NCBI GenBank assembly: GCA_963840565.1
Contig: CAWIZH010000002.1
Coordinates: forward strand, 992,001 to 1,056,000
DNA: 64,000 nucleotides
Direction: 5' to 3'
DNA from: VRUE01 sp963840565
GTDB taxonomy: Bacteria; Actinomycetota; Thermoleophilia; Solirubrobacterales; 70-9
The notes under the pieces were generated by a model that was given only the letters and a program-made list of their open reading frames with translations, did no database searches and was not told where the DNA came from. The translations under genes and the position numbers were made by a program. Each line of letters opens with the position of its first letter. Position 1 is the stretch's first letter. Shown here one piece after another: positions 35,982 through 43,807 of this stretch.

Positions 35982-36802
35982 TCCCTCGCCTTCTCATATA
36001 CGGCTTTTGCGAGGTCTTCAATGGGGCCAACAACGCAAATGACGGAGAACCGTATTTCGCGCCCATCAAAATCGTCGGCCTCATCCTTGAAGCAGCCAAA
36101 GTCGGTATCGGCGGCATGATTCTCCGAACGGAGGAGGACCGGTGCCAGCGCAATCTCGAAGGAGCCTTCCACGCATTCCAACATCGCCCGAGCGATGGCG
36201 TCGAGGTTCTCTTCCGGAGCCTGCTTGTATAGCCGGTTGAGCTCGGCCAGCATCCGATCCTCGTCCCCCAGGAAGTCCAGAAATTGCCCACGTAGGCTGT
36301 CGGCCCCAGATCCAACAACGGCAGGCGGACTGATTGCCTGGGAAGAGGCCTTGACCTCGGAAGCCAGGCCCTTGAGTGGATCGAGCTCGAGCGCCAAGAG
36401 GTCAAGACCGCGGGCCGGGGCGCCGGGAATCTCCTTGTGCCGGATTCGCGATGCGGGGACGACCGCATCGAAGCGATGCTGGACCACGAGATGGGCGAGC
36501 AGCTCCGCCAGCTCATTCCGAGCGACGTCCAGATGCTTAACCTTGTGCTGCCCAGGCGGCGGAATGGACGCCTCCAAGACCCTGTTGATGGTCGCGTTGA
36601 TCCGCGACTCATCCGCAACGTCGCCGAGTTCCTGAGCCTGTCGTCGTAGTCGCTCTGCGACATCCTCAACATCCGAATAAAGAGCGCGTAGCTCCGCCGC
36701 GAGTTCGTCAACCAGATCGCCCTCTGTCAATGACTCGCACGCGAGGATGGCGAAATTGTGATCGCCTTCAACTGCCTCAAATGTCGAGCGAAACTCGGGC
36801 AT
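35978..36802 (-). CDS. hamA: Hachiman nuclease HamA (DUF1837)
   Basis: 274 residues, usual HamA length. DUF1837 with the PD-(D/E)XK-like active site: RGLDLLALELD (Asp134), then SEVKAS (Glu149-x-Lys151). Conserved context: AELLAHLVVQHRFDAVVPASRIRHKEIPG before it and FEIALAPVLLRSENHAADTDFGCF after it. HamA is the effector that degrades DNA when released by HamB. A perfect 18-bp palindrome 63 bases upstream is a possible operator. Base use is less GC-rich than in the flanking housekeeping regions, fitting horizontal transfer. Confidence 0.88.
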   Translation of the reverse strand: MPEFRSTFEAVEGDHNFAILACESLTEGDLVDELAAELRALYSDVEDVAERLRRQAQELGDVADESRINATINRVLEASIPPPGQHKVKHLDVARNELAELLAHLVVQHRFDAVVPASRIRHKEIPGAPARGLDLLALELDPLKGLASEVKASSQAISPPAVVGSGADSLRGQFLDFLGDEDRMLAELNRLYKQAPEENLDAIARAMLECVEGSFEIALAPVLLRSENHAADTDFGCFKDEADDFDGREIRFSVICVVGPIEDLAKAVYEKARE

Positions 36803-37151
36803 AATTAATCAGCCGCTCCGAGGGGTCTCAGCGCTAATTCCCCCGTCGAAACCCATGGTCGCGATTCTGCGTTAACGCAGAAATCTCCTGCGCTCCATCA
36901 AATTCTCGCCATTCGCAGCTTTATGGGACGCCGAACAGGCTCGGGCTAAGGCGCCCTACCGATTTTTGGCTGCTGTTGTCTTTAGATCAAAAACGATAGA
37001 GGGTCTGAATAGGATTTCTTCAAGATTGCAATGGAATCTACCTGGTCTAGTTCTGCCCGACTCAGATCTCGAACGGGGCCGACACGGGGAAGACCTCCCC
37101 TGAGGTCCTGTGGCCTCCCCGGTCGACCCCGCCCGCTCACCGCGCCGTGCC
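36803..37151. other. 349-bp intergenic gap between hamA and the small HTH gene
   Basis: Contains the palindrome at 36865-36882 and an imperfect dyad at about 37074-37133 (CGGGGCCGACACGGGGA versus TCCCCGGTCGACCCCG), just beyond the small HTH gene, with a GACCTC-CCCT-GAGGTC stem at its centre. It may end the transcript of that gene. The open frame 36956-37255 on the minus strand has no coding character. No gene seen. Confidence 0.5.
36865..36882. promoter_or_regulatory. Perfect 18-bp palindrome upstream of hamAB
   Basis: TTCTGCGTTAACGCAGAA at 36865-36882 is its own reverse complement. It lies 63 bases upstream of the hamA start (36802) in a 349-bp gap. It is likely an operator for a dimeric repressor. 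The small winged-helix gene at 37152 is a candidate regulator (inference). Confidence 0.6.
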
Positions 37152-37373
37152 CTACTTGAGGGCGTAGGCGCGAGGAGTTCGTTTGGCCTGGCGAACCTTC
37201 CCTTCTTCGGCCAGGCGCGAAAGACAGTTGGCGACGGCACCGGCAGAGCGGCCACCGAGGCCCTTGGCGATGGCAGTCGCAGTCAGCGGGCCGTCCTTGC
37301 GGTGCTTGCCCAGGTAGGCGAGGACGAGGCCGTCAAGCTGGCCGGGGCGAAGGCGCTTCAAGGTGGCGGGCAT
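37152..37373 (-). CDS. Small winged-helix DNA-binding protein
   Basis: 73 residues from ATG 37373, beginning MPATLKRLRPGQLDGLVLAYL and continuing GPLTATAIAKGLGGRSAGAVANCLSRLAEEGKVRQ. The helix-turn-helix TATAIAKGLGGRSAGAVANCLSRL plus short wing (EEGKVRQAKRTPRAYAL) fits the IclR/MarR-like wHTH type reduced to the bare domain. Four bases separate it from the upstream gene (37378-37782), so both are likely one transcript. A possible regulator of the mobile region or of hamAB. Confidence 0.65.
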   Translation of the reverse strand: MPATLKRLRPGQLDGLVLAYLGKHRKDGPLTATAIAKGLGGRSAGAVANCLSRLAEEGKVRQAKRTPRAYALK

Positions 37374-37377
37374 CGCT

Positions 37378-37782
37378 TCAGCCTTTCTCCGGTTCGAGCC
37401 TTGCGAGCAGTTCCTCGCAGGTGTCCTTGGCCTGCCGGTAGCGATCCCTGGCCTGCTCCTCTTCCTTGCGTTGAAGGCGCATGCAGGCCGATCCCTCAAG
37501 CACGCTCTCGGCTTCGCCGCGTAGGCGGGTGAGCAGTTCGGTCAGGTCGTGAGGCTCCATCGTCAACTCGACCTTCATGCGTTTGTCCTCCGGCTCCCAG
37601 CCGAGGTCTTGGAGCAAGCGGAAGTCTTCGCCGAACTCAAGCCCCATTTGCTCGGCGAGCACGTACTCGCGGCTTTCCTCCAGCGCGACCCAGATATCGC
37701 CGATTCCGCCCAGGTGATTGCGGACCAGCTCATAGAGGCCGTCGCGCTGCTCTTTGTCGATGGTCGTCGTGGTGCCGGGCAC
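37378..37782 (-). CDS. Hypothetical protein, helical, mobile-element associated
   Basis: 134 residues from GTG 37782, chosen because AAAGGAGG lies 6 bases upstream; the longer open frame has no such site and poor coding character. The product starts VPGTTTTIDKEQRDGLYELVRNHLGGIGD, is acidic, and ends in a coiled-coil-like segment (LQRKEEEQARDRYRQAKDTCEELLARLEPEKG). No recognised domain. It precedes the small winged-helix gene. Similar small acidic proteins often travel with large serine recombinases in actinobacteria. Confidence 0.6.
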   Translation of the reverse strand: MPGTTTTIDKEQRDGLYELVRNHLGGIGDIWVALEESREYVLAEQMGLEFGEDFRLLQDLGWEPEDKRMKVELTMEPHDLTELLTRLRGEAESVLEGSACMRLQRKEEEQARDRYRQAKDTCEELLARLEPEKG

Positions 37783-38302
37783 GGTGTCCCTCCTTTCGGT
37801 AGGGCACCGAAGGCCGCTGCGATGCCTCGCCCGAAGTACTTCGGCGAGTAGCTTTTCGCTTGCATCGAAGGTCAACTCTTCGGTGCCGGCCCCGGGGCGT
37901 GTCGAGCGCCGCCGGGGCATTTCGATTTTCGCGACTGTAGCTCGGCCGCCGAAGCAAAGCGAGTAGCCATTTTGCGCGGCGATATGCGGGGATGCGCGGC
38001 GATTACGGAGCCGTCGAAAGTCCGACTGGACTTCTGCGCGTGACGGAGCTATTGAAGATGGCATGAGCTTCGAACCGGCTTCTCCTCGCACTTCCACCAG
38101 GTCTTCCAGTGGCCCTTCCGCAAGCCCTTCCAGTGGGCCTTCCGCTTCGAATCCGAGCCTGCGCCCCAAAGCCCAAACACAGCGCCGCTTGCGCGCTTCA
38201 GGGCTTGCCGACATCTCTGCGGATCGCCGTAGTCGGTCAGGCATCTCTACGTTCTCATCGCTCTCGAACATCTACGCGCCCTTCGCTCTCGGCGCCATCG
38301 CT

Positions 38303-38638
38303 ATCGCCTCCGCGCTGGCTTCGCAGCGCTTCCTCTGCCAACCGGACGGCCTCCGCCTCGACGCCGTGAAGGCGCGTCATGGGGTGTCGCACGCAGGCCA
38401 CCCGTCAGGCCACCCGTGCGGTCGCCCGTCAGGCCACCCGTCAGGTCGCTTGGCGCTCTGGCCGAAGGGCGAGCTTTCGCGAGCGCACTGCGGGTTTGCG
38501 GGCTTTCGGTTTTGCCGACATATCTACGTCGCAACAAGGTCGGTGCAGGAGTTGGATGCGCCTTCGCCGTCTGCGTGTGTTCTTCGCCGCCCGTCCCAGC
38601 GCCCGGCCATCGCCTCCGCGCTGGCTACGCAGCGCTTC
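38303..38638. repeat. Decayed ~306-bp-spaced duplication
   Basis: A 30-mer beginning ATCGCCTCCGCGCTGGCT occurs at 38303-38332 and 38609-38638 with one mismatch (306 bases apart). TTGCCGACAT occurs at 38205-38214 and 38512-38521 (307 apart). The conserved blocks flank diverged sequence, indicating an old tandem duplication of about 300 bp. Confidence 0.6.
38394..38453 (+). repeat. Five tandem 12-bp units
   Basis: CAGGCCACCCGT at 38394, 38406 and 38430, with variants GCGGTCGCCCGT at 38418 and CAGGTCGCTTGG at 38442. On the plus strand in one frame it reads as GHPS/GRPS tetrapeptides. Confidence 0.7.
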
Positions 38639-38702
38639 GTCGGCCGAACCGCGCAGGCAATGACCCGCGCCGCTTGGTGCGGCGCGGACGTAGGAGATGC
38701 CC

Positions 38703-38918
38703 ATGCCGAGTAGACGCAACAGCTGCCAGCAGAGGCGACGTGCGCGCGGCAGGGCGCGCTCGGCGCGGGTTGTGGCCCTCCACCGCAAGGAGGCCGACCT
38801 TGACCGCTTCGTGGCCGCACTGCTGGCGCTGGCAACCGATCCCGGCTGCCCGCATTCGGGGCGGCGTCACAAGGCGACTGGAGAGTCGCGGGCAGCGGAG
38901 CGAACATGTCGGCGATGA
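38703..38918 (+). CDS. Small basic protein upstream of the recombinase
   Basis: 71 residues from ATG 38703, with AGGAG 6 bases upstream (the ATG at 38697 lies within the spacer). Starts MPSRRNSCQQRRRARGRARSARVVALHRKEADLDRFVAALLALATDPG. The acidic helix HRKEADLDRFVAALLALA following a very basic tail suggests a small helical DNA- or protein-binding factor. Its stop is 12 bases inside the recombinase gene, so they are coupled. Unknown function. Confidence 0.5.
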   Translation: MPSRRNSCQQRRRARGRARSARVVALHRKEADLDRFVAALLALATDPGCPHSGRRHKATGESRAAERTCRR

Positions 38919-40681
38919 AGCGAGCGGCGATCTATCTGCGGGTATCGACGGTGGCCCAGGCAACGCGGGGGCGTGAGCCGGAGGGCTACTCGATCCCTGC
39001 CCAACGCGAGGCTTGCCAGGGCAAGGCATCTGAGCTTGACGCCGAGGTCGTCGCCGAGTACGTCGACCGGGGCGAGTCGGCGAAGACCGCCGACCGGCCG
39101 GAACTGAAGGCGCTGCTGGCGCGCCTTGAGGAGAAGCGCGATCTCGACTACGTGATCGTCCACAAGGTCGACCGCCTGGCCCGCAATCGCTACGACGACG
39201 CGACGATCACCTACGCGCTGCAGGAAGCCGGGGCCGAGCTGGTCTCCGTCACCGAGAACATCAACCGCACTCCGGTCGGGGCCTTCATGCACGCCATCGT
39301 CGCCGCCAACGCCGAATTCTACTCGGCCAACCTGGCAGCCGAGGCGAAGAAGGGTCTCGTCCAGAAGGCAAAGTCAGGCGGCACTCCGACGCGCGCGCCG
39401 CTCGGCTACCTCAACGTCCGCAAGCTGATCGAGGGGCAGGAAATCCGCACGGTCGAAGTCGACCCTGAGCGAGCGCCTCATGTCCGCTGGGCGTTCACCG
39501 CCTACGGCTCGGGCGCCTACACCCTCGACACGTTGCTCGCCGCGCTGATCGAGCGCGGTCTGCGGACCAGGCCGACCGCGAAGAGACCCGCGAAGCCGCT
39601 CTCCCGCTCCCAGCTCGCCTTGCTACTCCAGAACCCCTACTACGTAGGCGTCGTCCGCTACGCCGGGGTCGAGTACCAGGGGCGCCACGAGCACCTGATC
39701 GACCAAAGCACCTTCGCCAAAGCCAAGGCGGTCCTCGTCGCCCACAACCACGCCACTGAGAAGGACCGCAAGCACCACCACTACCTGAAGGGATCTCTCT
39801 ACTGCGGGCGCTGCGGATCGCGAATGAGCCTAATCCAGGCGAAGGGCAACGGGGGCAAGTACCCCTACTTCTTCTGCATCGGGCGAATGAAGGGCACGGG
39901 CTGCGAGCAGCCCTACGTACCCGTCGACCTGATCGAGACGGCGGTCGAGCGTGTATACGGCGAGGTTCGCCTGCCGCGTGAACAAACTGAGCGGATCCGG
40001 GAAAAGCTGAACCACGCGCTCGCAGGGATGCAGAAACAAGCCGAAGCCGAGGCGACCCGCCAGCGCCAGCGCCTCGCCAAGCTCACCGAGGAGCGCGAGA
40101 AGCTGCTCCACGCCTACTACGCCGGAGCGGTGCCCATCGACCTTCTACGCAAGGAACAAGACCGGCTCACCACCGAGACCAGCCAGGCCGAGCGCCACAT
40201 CGAAGTTGCCGAGGCTTCTTTCGCCGACATCGAGGACACTCTCGGAAAGGCGCTCAACCTGCTGGCCAATTGCCAGCGCGCATACATGGCGGCACCGGGC
40301 CATCTGCGGCGCCAATGGAACCAGGCGCTCTTCGAGCGGCTGATCGTCTACGACGACGACATCGAATCGACCGAGATCGCCGAGCCTTTCGCGACGCTGG
40401 CCGATCCTGAGCTTCCGGCTCGGCTCGGCCGTGAAACCGTCACCCAAACCGCCTCTTCTTCTGGTGGCGGTTCAAATGAGGGTCTTCTCATCGGGGAGAC
40501 AGGATTTGAACCTGCGACCGCTCGGCCCCCAGCCGAGTGCGCTACCAGACTGCGCCACTCCCCGTGGCTACTTTGCATTTTGGCGCATCGGCGAGGTGTC
40601 GGCGTCGCAACACTTTCGCGCCGAGCGAAGTTGCCAATCGCAACCGCAGTATCCAAGGGGAACGTCTGTTCGCATTCATAG
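38906..40681 (+). CDS. Large serine recombinase (site-specific integrase/resolvase family)
   Basis: 591 residues as annotated. The resolvase N-terminal domain has AAIYLRVST with catalytic Ser14, KVDRLARNRYDDATITYALQEAG and NAEFYSANLAAEAKKGL. A recombinase domain (YLNVRKLIEGQ...LSRSQLALLLQNPYYVGVVRYAGVEYQGRHEHLID), zinc ribbon (YCGRCGSRMSL...CIGRMKGTGC) and coiled coil (about 375-440) follow. It integrates or excises DNA at att sites. Start ATG 38906 has GGAG 6 bases upstream. From residue about 529 the frame runs antisense through tRNA-Pro (40491-40564), so the true protein end is either this odd tail or an earlier stop lost by change. Confidence 0.9.
   Translation: MSAMKRAAIYLRVSTVAQATRGREPEGYSIPAQREACQGKASELDAEVVAEYVDRGESAKTADRPELKALLARLEEKRDLDYVIVHKVDRLARNRYDDATITYALQEAGAELVSVTENINRTPVGAFMHAIVAANAEFYSANLAAEAKKGLVQKAKSGGTPTRAPLGYLNVRKLIEGQEIRTVEVDPERAPHVRWAFTAYGSGAYTLDTLLAALIERGLRTRPTAKRPAKPLSRSQLALLLQNPYYVGVVRYAGVEYQGRHEHLIDQSTFAKAKAVLVAHNHATEKDRKHHHYLKGSLYCGRCGSRMSLIQAKGNGGKYPYFFCIGRMKGTGCEQPYVPVDLIETAVERVYGEVRLPREQTERIREKLNHALAGMQKQAEAEATRQRQRLAKLTEEREKLLHAYYAGAVPIDLLRKEQDRLTTETSQAERHIEVAEASFADIEDTLGKALNLLANCQRAYMAAPGHLRRQWNQALFERLIVYDDDIESTEIAEPFATLADPELPARLGRETVTQTASSSGGGSNEGLLIGETGFEPATARPPAECATRLRHSPWLLCILAHRRGVGVATLSRRAKLPIATAVSKGNVCSHS
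40491..40564 (-). tRNA. tRNA-Pro (GGG)
   Basis: On the minus strand: acceptor CGGGGAG/CTCCCCG, anticodon arm CTCGG-CTGGGGG-CCGAG with anticodon GGG, T-arm CAGGTTCAAATCCTG. No CCA encoded. The gene lies wholly inside the 3' part of the recombinase frame, on the opposite strand. Confidence 0.93.
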
Positions 40682-40690
40682 GCTCAGGCT

Positions 40691-41128
40691 ATGCGTAGAT
40701 GCGGGCGCTGCGACCTCGAAAAGCAACTTGACGAGTTCGCCTGGCGCCGGAAATCCAGAGGCCAGCGGGATAACTACTGCCGCCCCTGCCGGGCTGCCTA
40801 CAAGCAAGAGCACTACGCGGCCAACCGCCAGCGATATATCGATTCGGCCCGGAAACGCAAGCAGGCGCTCGTTGCTGAGCGGATCGAGTACTTGGTCGCC
40901 TATCTGCGCGAGCACCCCTGCGCGGACTGCGGCGAGGGCGATCCAATCGTGCTCGAGTTCGACCACCTTCGGGACAAGGAGTTCGGCGTCGGGGCTGGCC
41001 TTAGAGACCGAGCCTGGCAGAGCGTCCTCGACGAGATGGCAAAGTGCGAGGTGGTTTGTGCAAACTGTCATCGACGCCGCACCGCGAAGCGGGGCGGCTT
41101 CGCTCGTGCGGTGGTAGCTCAACGGTAG
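40691..41128 (+). CDS. HNH endonuclease-type protein, ends inside tRNA-Gly
   Basis: 145 residues. N-terminal zinc finger MRRCGRCDLEKQLDEF...YCRPCRAAYKQEHY. The HNH-like core is HPCADCGEGDPIVLEFDHLRDKEFGVGAG...AKCEVVCANCHRRRTAKRGG, with CxxC pairs binding Zn and D-H and N-H catalytic residues. The last eight residues (ARAVVAQR) are read from the first 21 bases of tRNA-Gly before the TAG of its D-arm. It stands between tRNA-Pro and tRNA-Gly, a common site for homing-type genes. Confidence 0.85.
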   Translation: MRRCGRCDLEKQLDEFAWRRKSRGQRDNYCRPCRAAYKQEHYAANRQRYIDSARKRKQALVAERIEYLVAYLREHPCADCGEGDPIVLEFDHLRDKEFGVGAGLRDRAWQSVLDEMAKCEVVCANCHRRRTAKRGGFARAVVAQR

Positions 41129-41178
41129 AGCCTCGCCCTTCCAAGGCGATGATGCGGGTTCGATTCCCGTCCGCCGCT
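41108..41178 (+). tRNA. tRNA-Gly (TCC)
   Basis: Acceptor GCGGTGG pairs with CCGCCGC, anticodon arm TCGCC-CTTCCAA-GGCGA gives TCC, T-arm GCGGGTTCGATTCCCGT. No CCA encoded. Its last 12 bases belong to the 15-bp target duplication of the insertion sequence that begins at 41182. Confidence 0.93.
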
Positions 41179-41181
41179 CTT
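41167..41181 (+). repeat. Target-site duplication, left copy (overlaps tRNA-Gly end)
   Basis: CCGTCCGCCGCTCTT; identical copy at 42456-42470. Because the duplication was copied from the tRNA 3' end, the tRNA-Gly gene stayed intact after insertion. Confidence 0.8.
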
Positions 41182-42455
41182 TGTGATGTCTCGGGACATC
41201 GGAGACAGATGTCTCGGGACATCGTAGACACTCAACCCCCACCGATCGGCTGGTAGTCGCAACTCGGATCGAGGGTGAGCCGGCGAATCAGCTCGCCCGT
41301 ATGGAGGTCGAGGACCCGGATGTCGCGGCCGGCGATGAGGAGCTTGACCGGCTTGCCTTTGTGGGATCTGCCAAGGCCGATGTGATGCAGCCTGCTGTCG
41401 TGGCGAAGGGTGACGGTGCCGCTGGTGTCGACCTTGTCGTGGCGGACCCTGAAGTGGGCCTCGGTTGGGGGTGAGCCAGGCGGCCGGGCTTTGACCCGGG
41501 CTCCGTAGGCCTGCAGGGGCGTGCGCCCGCCCAGAGCCCGGTGAGGCCTGGTCGTGTTGTAGTAGCCGGTGAAGCCATCCAGCTGGGCTTGCAGGCCGGC
41601 AAGCGTCCTCGCGGGGTCCTGCCTGGCCAGATAGCGCTTCAGCGTCTGGTGCAGGCGCTCGACCTTGCCGCAGGTCTGGGGGTGGTAGGGCCGCGAGTTC
41701 TTGGCGGCGATCCCAAGCCGCTCGAGTTCGATCTGCAAGAGCACCTTGCCGCCGCGCGGGGTGGCGGTGAACACGGCGCCGTTGTCGCAGAGCAGGCTGG
41801 CCGGGGCGCCGTGCAGGGCAATGGCCATGTGGAAAACGTCGACCACGTCAGCTGCCTTGACGGTCGGGAAGGCCCGTGAGGCCAAGAACAGGCGGGAGTG
41901 GTCGTCGATCATGTTGAGGATCTCGGCATGCCCCTGCCCGGCGAGGGGCCAGTGGGTGACGTCGGCCTGCCACATCTCGTTGGGCAGCTGCGCTTCGAAG
42001 CGGATCAGCGAGGAGCGCGGGCGCTTTTGGGGCTGAGGGGAGATGAGGCCCTCCCTTTTGAGGACCCGCCAGATCGTCGAGACGGAGGGCACCGCCTCGC
42101 TGCGGCGGGCGAGGTGGTGGGCGATCGTCTGAGCCCCGCAGTCGTGGCCTTCTGCGCTCAGCTGCCGGCGCAAGGAGAGGATCGCCGCCACCGTCTCGGC
42201 GGGGGTCCGGCCTGGCGAGTTGTGCGGCGCCCTGGAGCTCCGCTCCAGGGCGCCATAGCCACCGGCCCTGTAGCGGGCCAGGAGCTTGTAGATCCAGCTG
42301 CGATGGACTCCGTGGGCCGCTGCCAGCTCGCTGACTGAGCGGCCCTCCAGAAGATGTGCCTCGACCAGATACCGCGCCTTGTCCACAGGAGAGCTCCTTC
42401 ATTCGGTGTCTCCTATGTCCTGACACAGGTGTCGCCTATCTACTGAAACCGGACA
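41182..42455 (-). mobile_element. IS481-family insertion sequence, complete
   Basis: 1274 bp with imperfect ~50-bp terminal inverted repeats that start TGT at both ends; 32 of 44 aligned positions match inside them. Each end holds two related ~20-mers (GTCTCGGGACATCGGAGACA at 41188 and a variant 22 bases on), likely transposase sites. Flanks are an identical 15-mer CCGTCCGCCGCTCTT at 41167-41181 and 42456-42470, the target-site duplication. Intact transposase inside, so it is probably recent and possibly active. Confidence 0.85.
41232..42386 (-). CDS. IS481-type transposase
   Basis: 384 residues, frame intact. N-terminal helix-turn-helix (VEAHLLEGRSVSELAAAHGVHRSWIYKLLARYRAGG and AETVAAILSLRRQLSAEGHD). 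The rve-type DDE domain has first Asp in EMWQADVTHWPL, second in SLLCDNGAVFTA and the Glu in CGKVERLHQTLKRYLA; QxDGFTGYYNTTRPHRALGG follows. C-terminal beta part DKVDTSGTVTLRHDSRLHHIGLGRSHKGK is typical for IS481 transposases. It cuts and joins the element ends. Confidence 0.93.
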   Translation of the reverse strand: MDKARYLVEAHLLEGRSVSELAAAHGVHRSWIYKLLARYRAGGYGALERSSRAPHNSPGRTPAETVAAILSLRRQLSAEGHDCGAQTIAHHLARRSEAVPSVSTIWRVLKREGLISPQPQKRPRSSLIRFEAQLPNEMWQADVTHWPLAGQGHAEILNMIDDHSRLFLASRAFPTVKAADVVDVFHMAIALHGAPASLLCDNGAVFTATPRGGKVLLQIELERLGIAAKNSRPYHPQTCGKVERLHQTLKRYLARQDPARTLAGLQAQLDGFTGYYNTTRPHRALGGRTPLQAYGARVKARPPGSPPTEAHFRVRHDKVDTSGTVTLRHDSRLHHIGLGRSHKGKPVKLLIAGRDIRVLDLHTGELIRRLTLDPSCDYQPIGGG

Positions 42456-42470
42456 CCGTCCGCCGCTCTT
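42456..42470 (+). repeat. Target-site duplication, right copy
   Basis: CCGTCCGCCGCTCTT; identical to 41167-41181. It is the remnant of the tRNA-Gly acceptor end. Confidence 0.8.
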
Positions 42471-42522
42471 CCTGTCATCGACGACTCAAGTTCGGCGCAC
42501 CAGGGTCGATGCAGCTAGGGCG

Positions 42523-43747
42523 ATGAGCAGCCGTCCCCGAAGACGCATCGCCTTCCCGCTCGCCGCCATCGTCTGTGCTCTCGCGCTCGGTGGCTGCGGT
42601 GGCTCTTCGAACGGCGACGGACCCAAAGCATCGTCCGTCGACTCCGGCCTGGTCCCCTGGCCGCTCTTCGGCCGCGTGCCTGAGCGCACCCACTACCTGC
42701 CCGCGCCGCCGCGCCGGGAGCTCGACCCGCCGCTGCGCGAAGCCTGGTCGATCAACACGCACGCGCTGATCGAGTTCCCGCCGGCGATCGCCGATGGCGT
42801 CGCCTACGTGGTCAACAAGTACGGCAACGCCAAGGCGGTGCGGCTCAGCGATCGCAAGGTCCTCTGGGAACGGAACACCAATCCGAAGGACGCCGGCAAA
42901 CCGACCGACGTGACCGGGCCCGTCTACCACGGAGGCAAGGTCTTCTTCGCCGACGTCGACGGCGATCTGGTCGCGGTCGACGCCAAGAGCGGCAAGGAGG
43001 TCTGGAAGCGCAAGCTCGCCGGCCACCTCGAATCCTCGCCGATGGCGGTCGGCGGCACGCTCTACCTCGGCACCGACAAGACCAACGTGGTCGCCGTGCG
43101 CGCCTCCGACGGCAAGGTCCTCTGGCAGTTCAACTCGCCGGCGGCGATCAAAGCCAGCCCCAGCTTCCACGACGGCCGCCTCTACGTCGCCGACTACGAG
43201 AGCGGCGTGTTCTGCCTCGACGCCAAGGACGGCAAGCTGATCTGGCGCACCAACACGTCGAAGGTGCCGCCCTTTGGCGAGGGCGGCTTCTACTCCTCGC
43301 CGGCGATCGCCTTCGGCCGCGTCTACGCCGGCCGCGACGACGGCACGATCTTCGCCTTCGACGAAAAGACCGGCAAGGTCGACTGGTCCTTCCCGACCGA
43401 CAACTTCGTCTACGGCTCGCCCGCCGTCGCCAAGGTCCCCGGCACGCCGCCCAGCGTCTACATCGGCTCCTACGACGAGCACCTCTACGCCCTCGACGCG
43501 CGCAGCGGCAAGCAGCGCTGGCGCTACGACGTCGGCGGCCCGGTGCCGGGCACCGCGACCGTGATCGGCCACACCGTCTACACCTCGAGCTTCAAGACCC
43601 GCGACACGATCGGCATCGACGCCCGCACCCACCGCAAGACCTTCGAGCTGCAAACAGGCCGGCTACACGCCGATGGTCTCCGACGGCCGCCGCCTCTACC
43701 TGATCGGCTACTACGAGCTGATCGGGCTGCAGCCGACGCGACCCTGA
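42523..43747 (+). CDS. PQQ-like beta-propeller lipoprotein (frame broken near end)
   Basis: About 407 residues. Lipoprotein signal MSSRPRRRIAFPLAAIVCALALGGC with the lipobox Cys at 25. PQQ-type blades repeat A(F)DAKSGKEVWK, RASDGKVLWQF, CLDAKDGKLIWR, AFDEKTGKVDWSF and ALDARSGKQRWRYDVGG. The propeller is probably extracytoplasmic and may act as a protein-scaffold or an assembly (BamB-like) factor; a PQQ-binding function is not implied. A surplus A in CAAACAGG near 43652 shifts the frame; corrected end is ...MVSDGRRLYLIGYYELIGLQPTRP at 43747. The ORF continuing to 44451 is spurious. Confidence 0.85.
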
Positions 43748-43756
43748 CGCGAGCGC

Positions 43757-43802
43757 CGAGTCCGCCTCAGCCCGCGATATACGCGGGTCTGAGGCGGACT
43801 CG
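43757..43802. terminator. Bidirectional hairpin between convergent genes
   Basis: The arms at 43757-43776 (CGAGTCCGCCTCAGCCCGCG) and 43782-43802 pair over 20 bp with one bulged T and a five-base loop ATATA. It lies 10 bases beyond the propeller stop and 6 bases beyond the convergent NlpC-like stop, so it can serve both transcripts. Confidence 0.75.
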
Positions 43803-43807
43803 CGGGC

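Larger units (their letters stand above)
37783..38702. other. 920-bp region without a confident gene, decayed repeats
   Basis: Several overlapping open frames exist on both strands (for example 38063-38713 plus, which would encode a Ser/Pro/Arg-rich protein) but none shows conserved-domain character. The stretch carries two 24-bp units near 38104-38150, a five-unit 12-bp repeat at 38394-38453 and a decayed duplication with about 306-bp spacing. It is probably degraded mobile-element sequence. Confidence 0.5.

Noticed and set aside
36956..37255. 99-codon minus-strand frame between hamA and the HTH gene
   Set aside because: Arg/Pro/Ser-rich composition of a shadow frame, no ribosome site, and it overlaps the real winged-helix gene and a dyad.
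38394..38453. CRISPR-like array
   Set aside because: Units are 12 bp and contiguous with no spacers; no cas genes nearby.
38063..38713. 216-residue Ser/Pro/Arg-rich protein
   Set aside because: No domain, weak ribosome site, and it is built from decayed repeats; the opposite strand is equally open. Kept only as a gene-free region.
37060..40530. attL/attR pair between 37080 (CGGGGAAGAC) and the tRNA-Pro end (CGGGGAGAC)
   Set aside because: Only about nine bases agree with a gap, and the surroundings do not match, so it is within chance.
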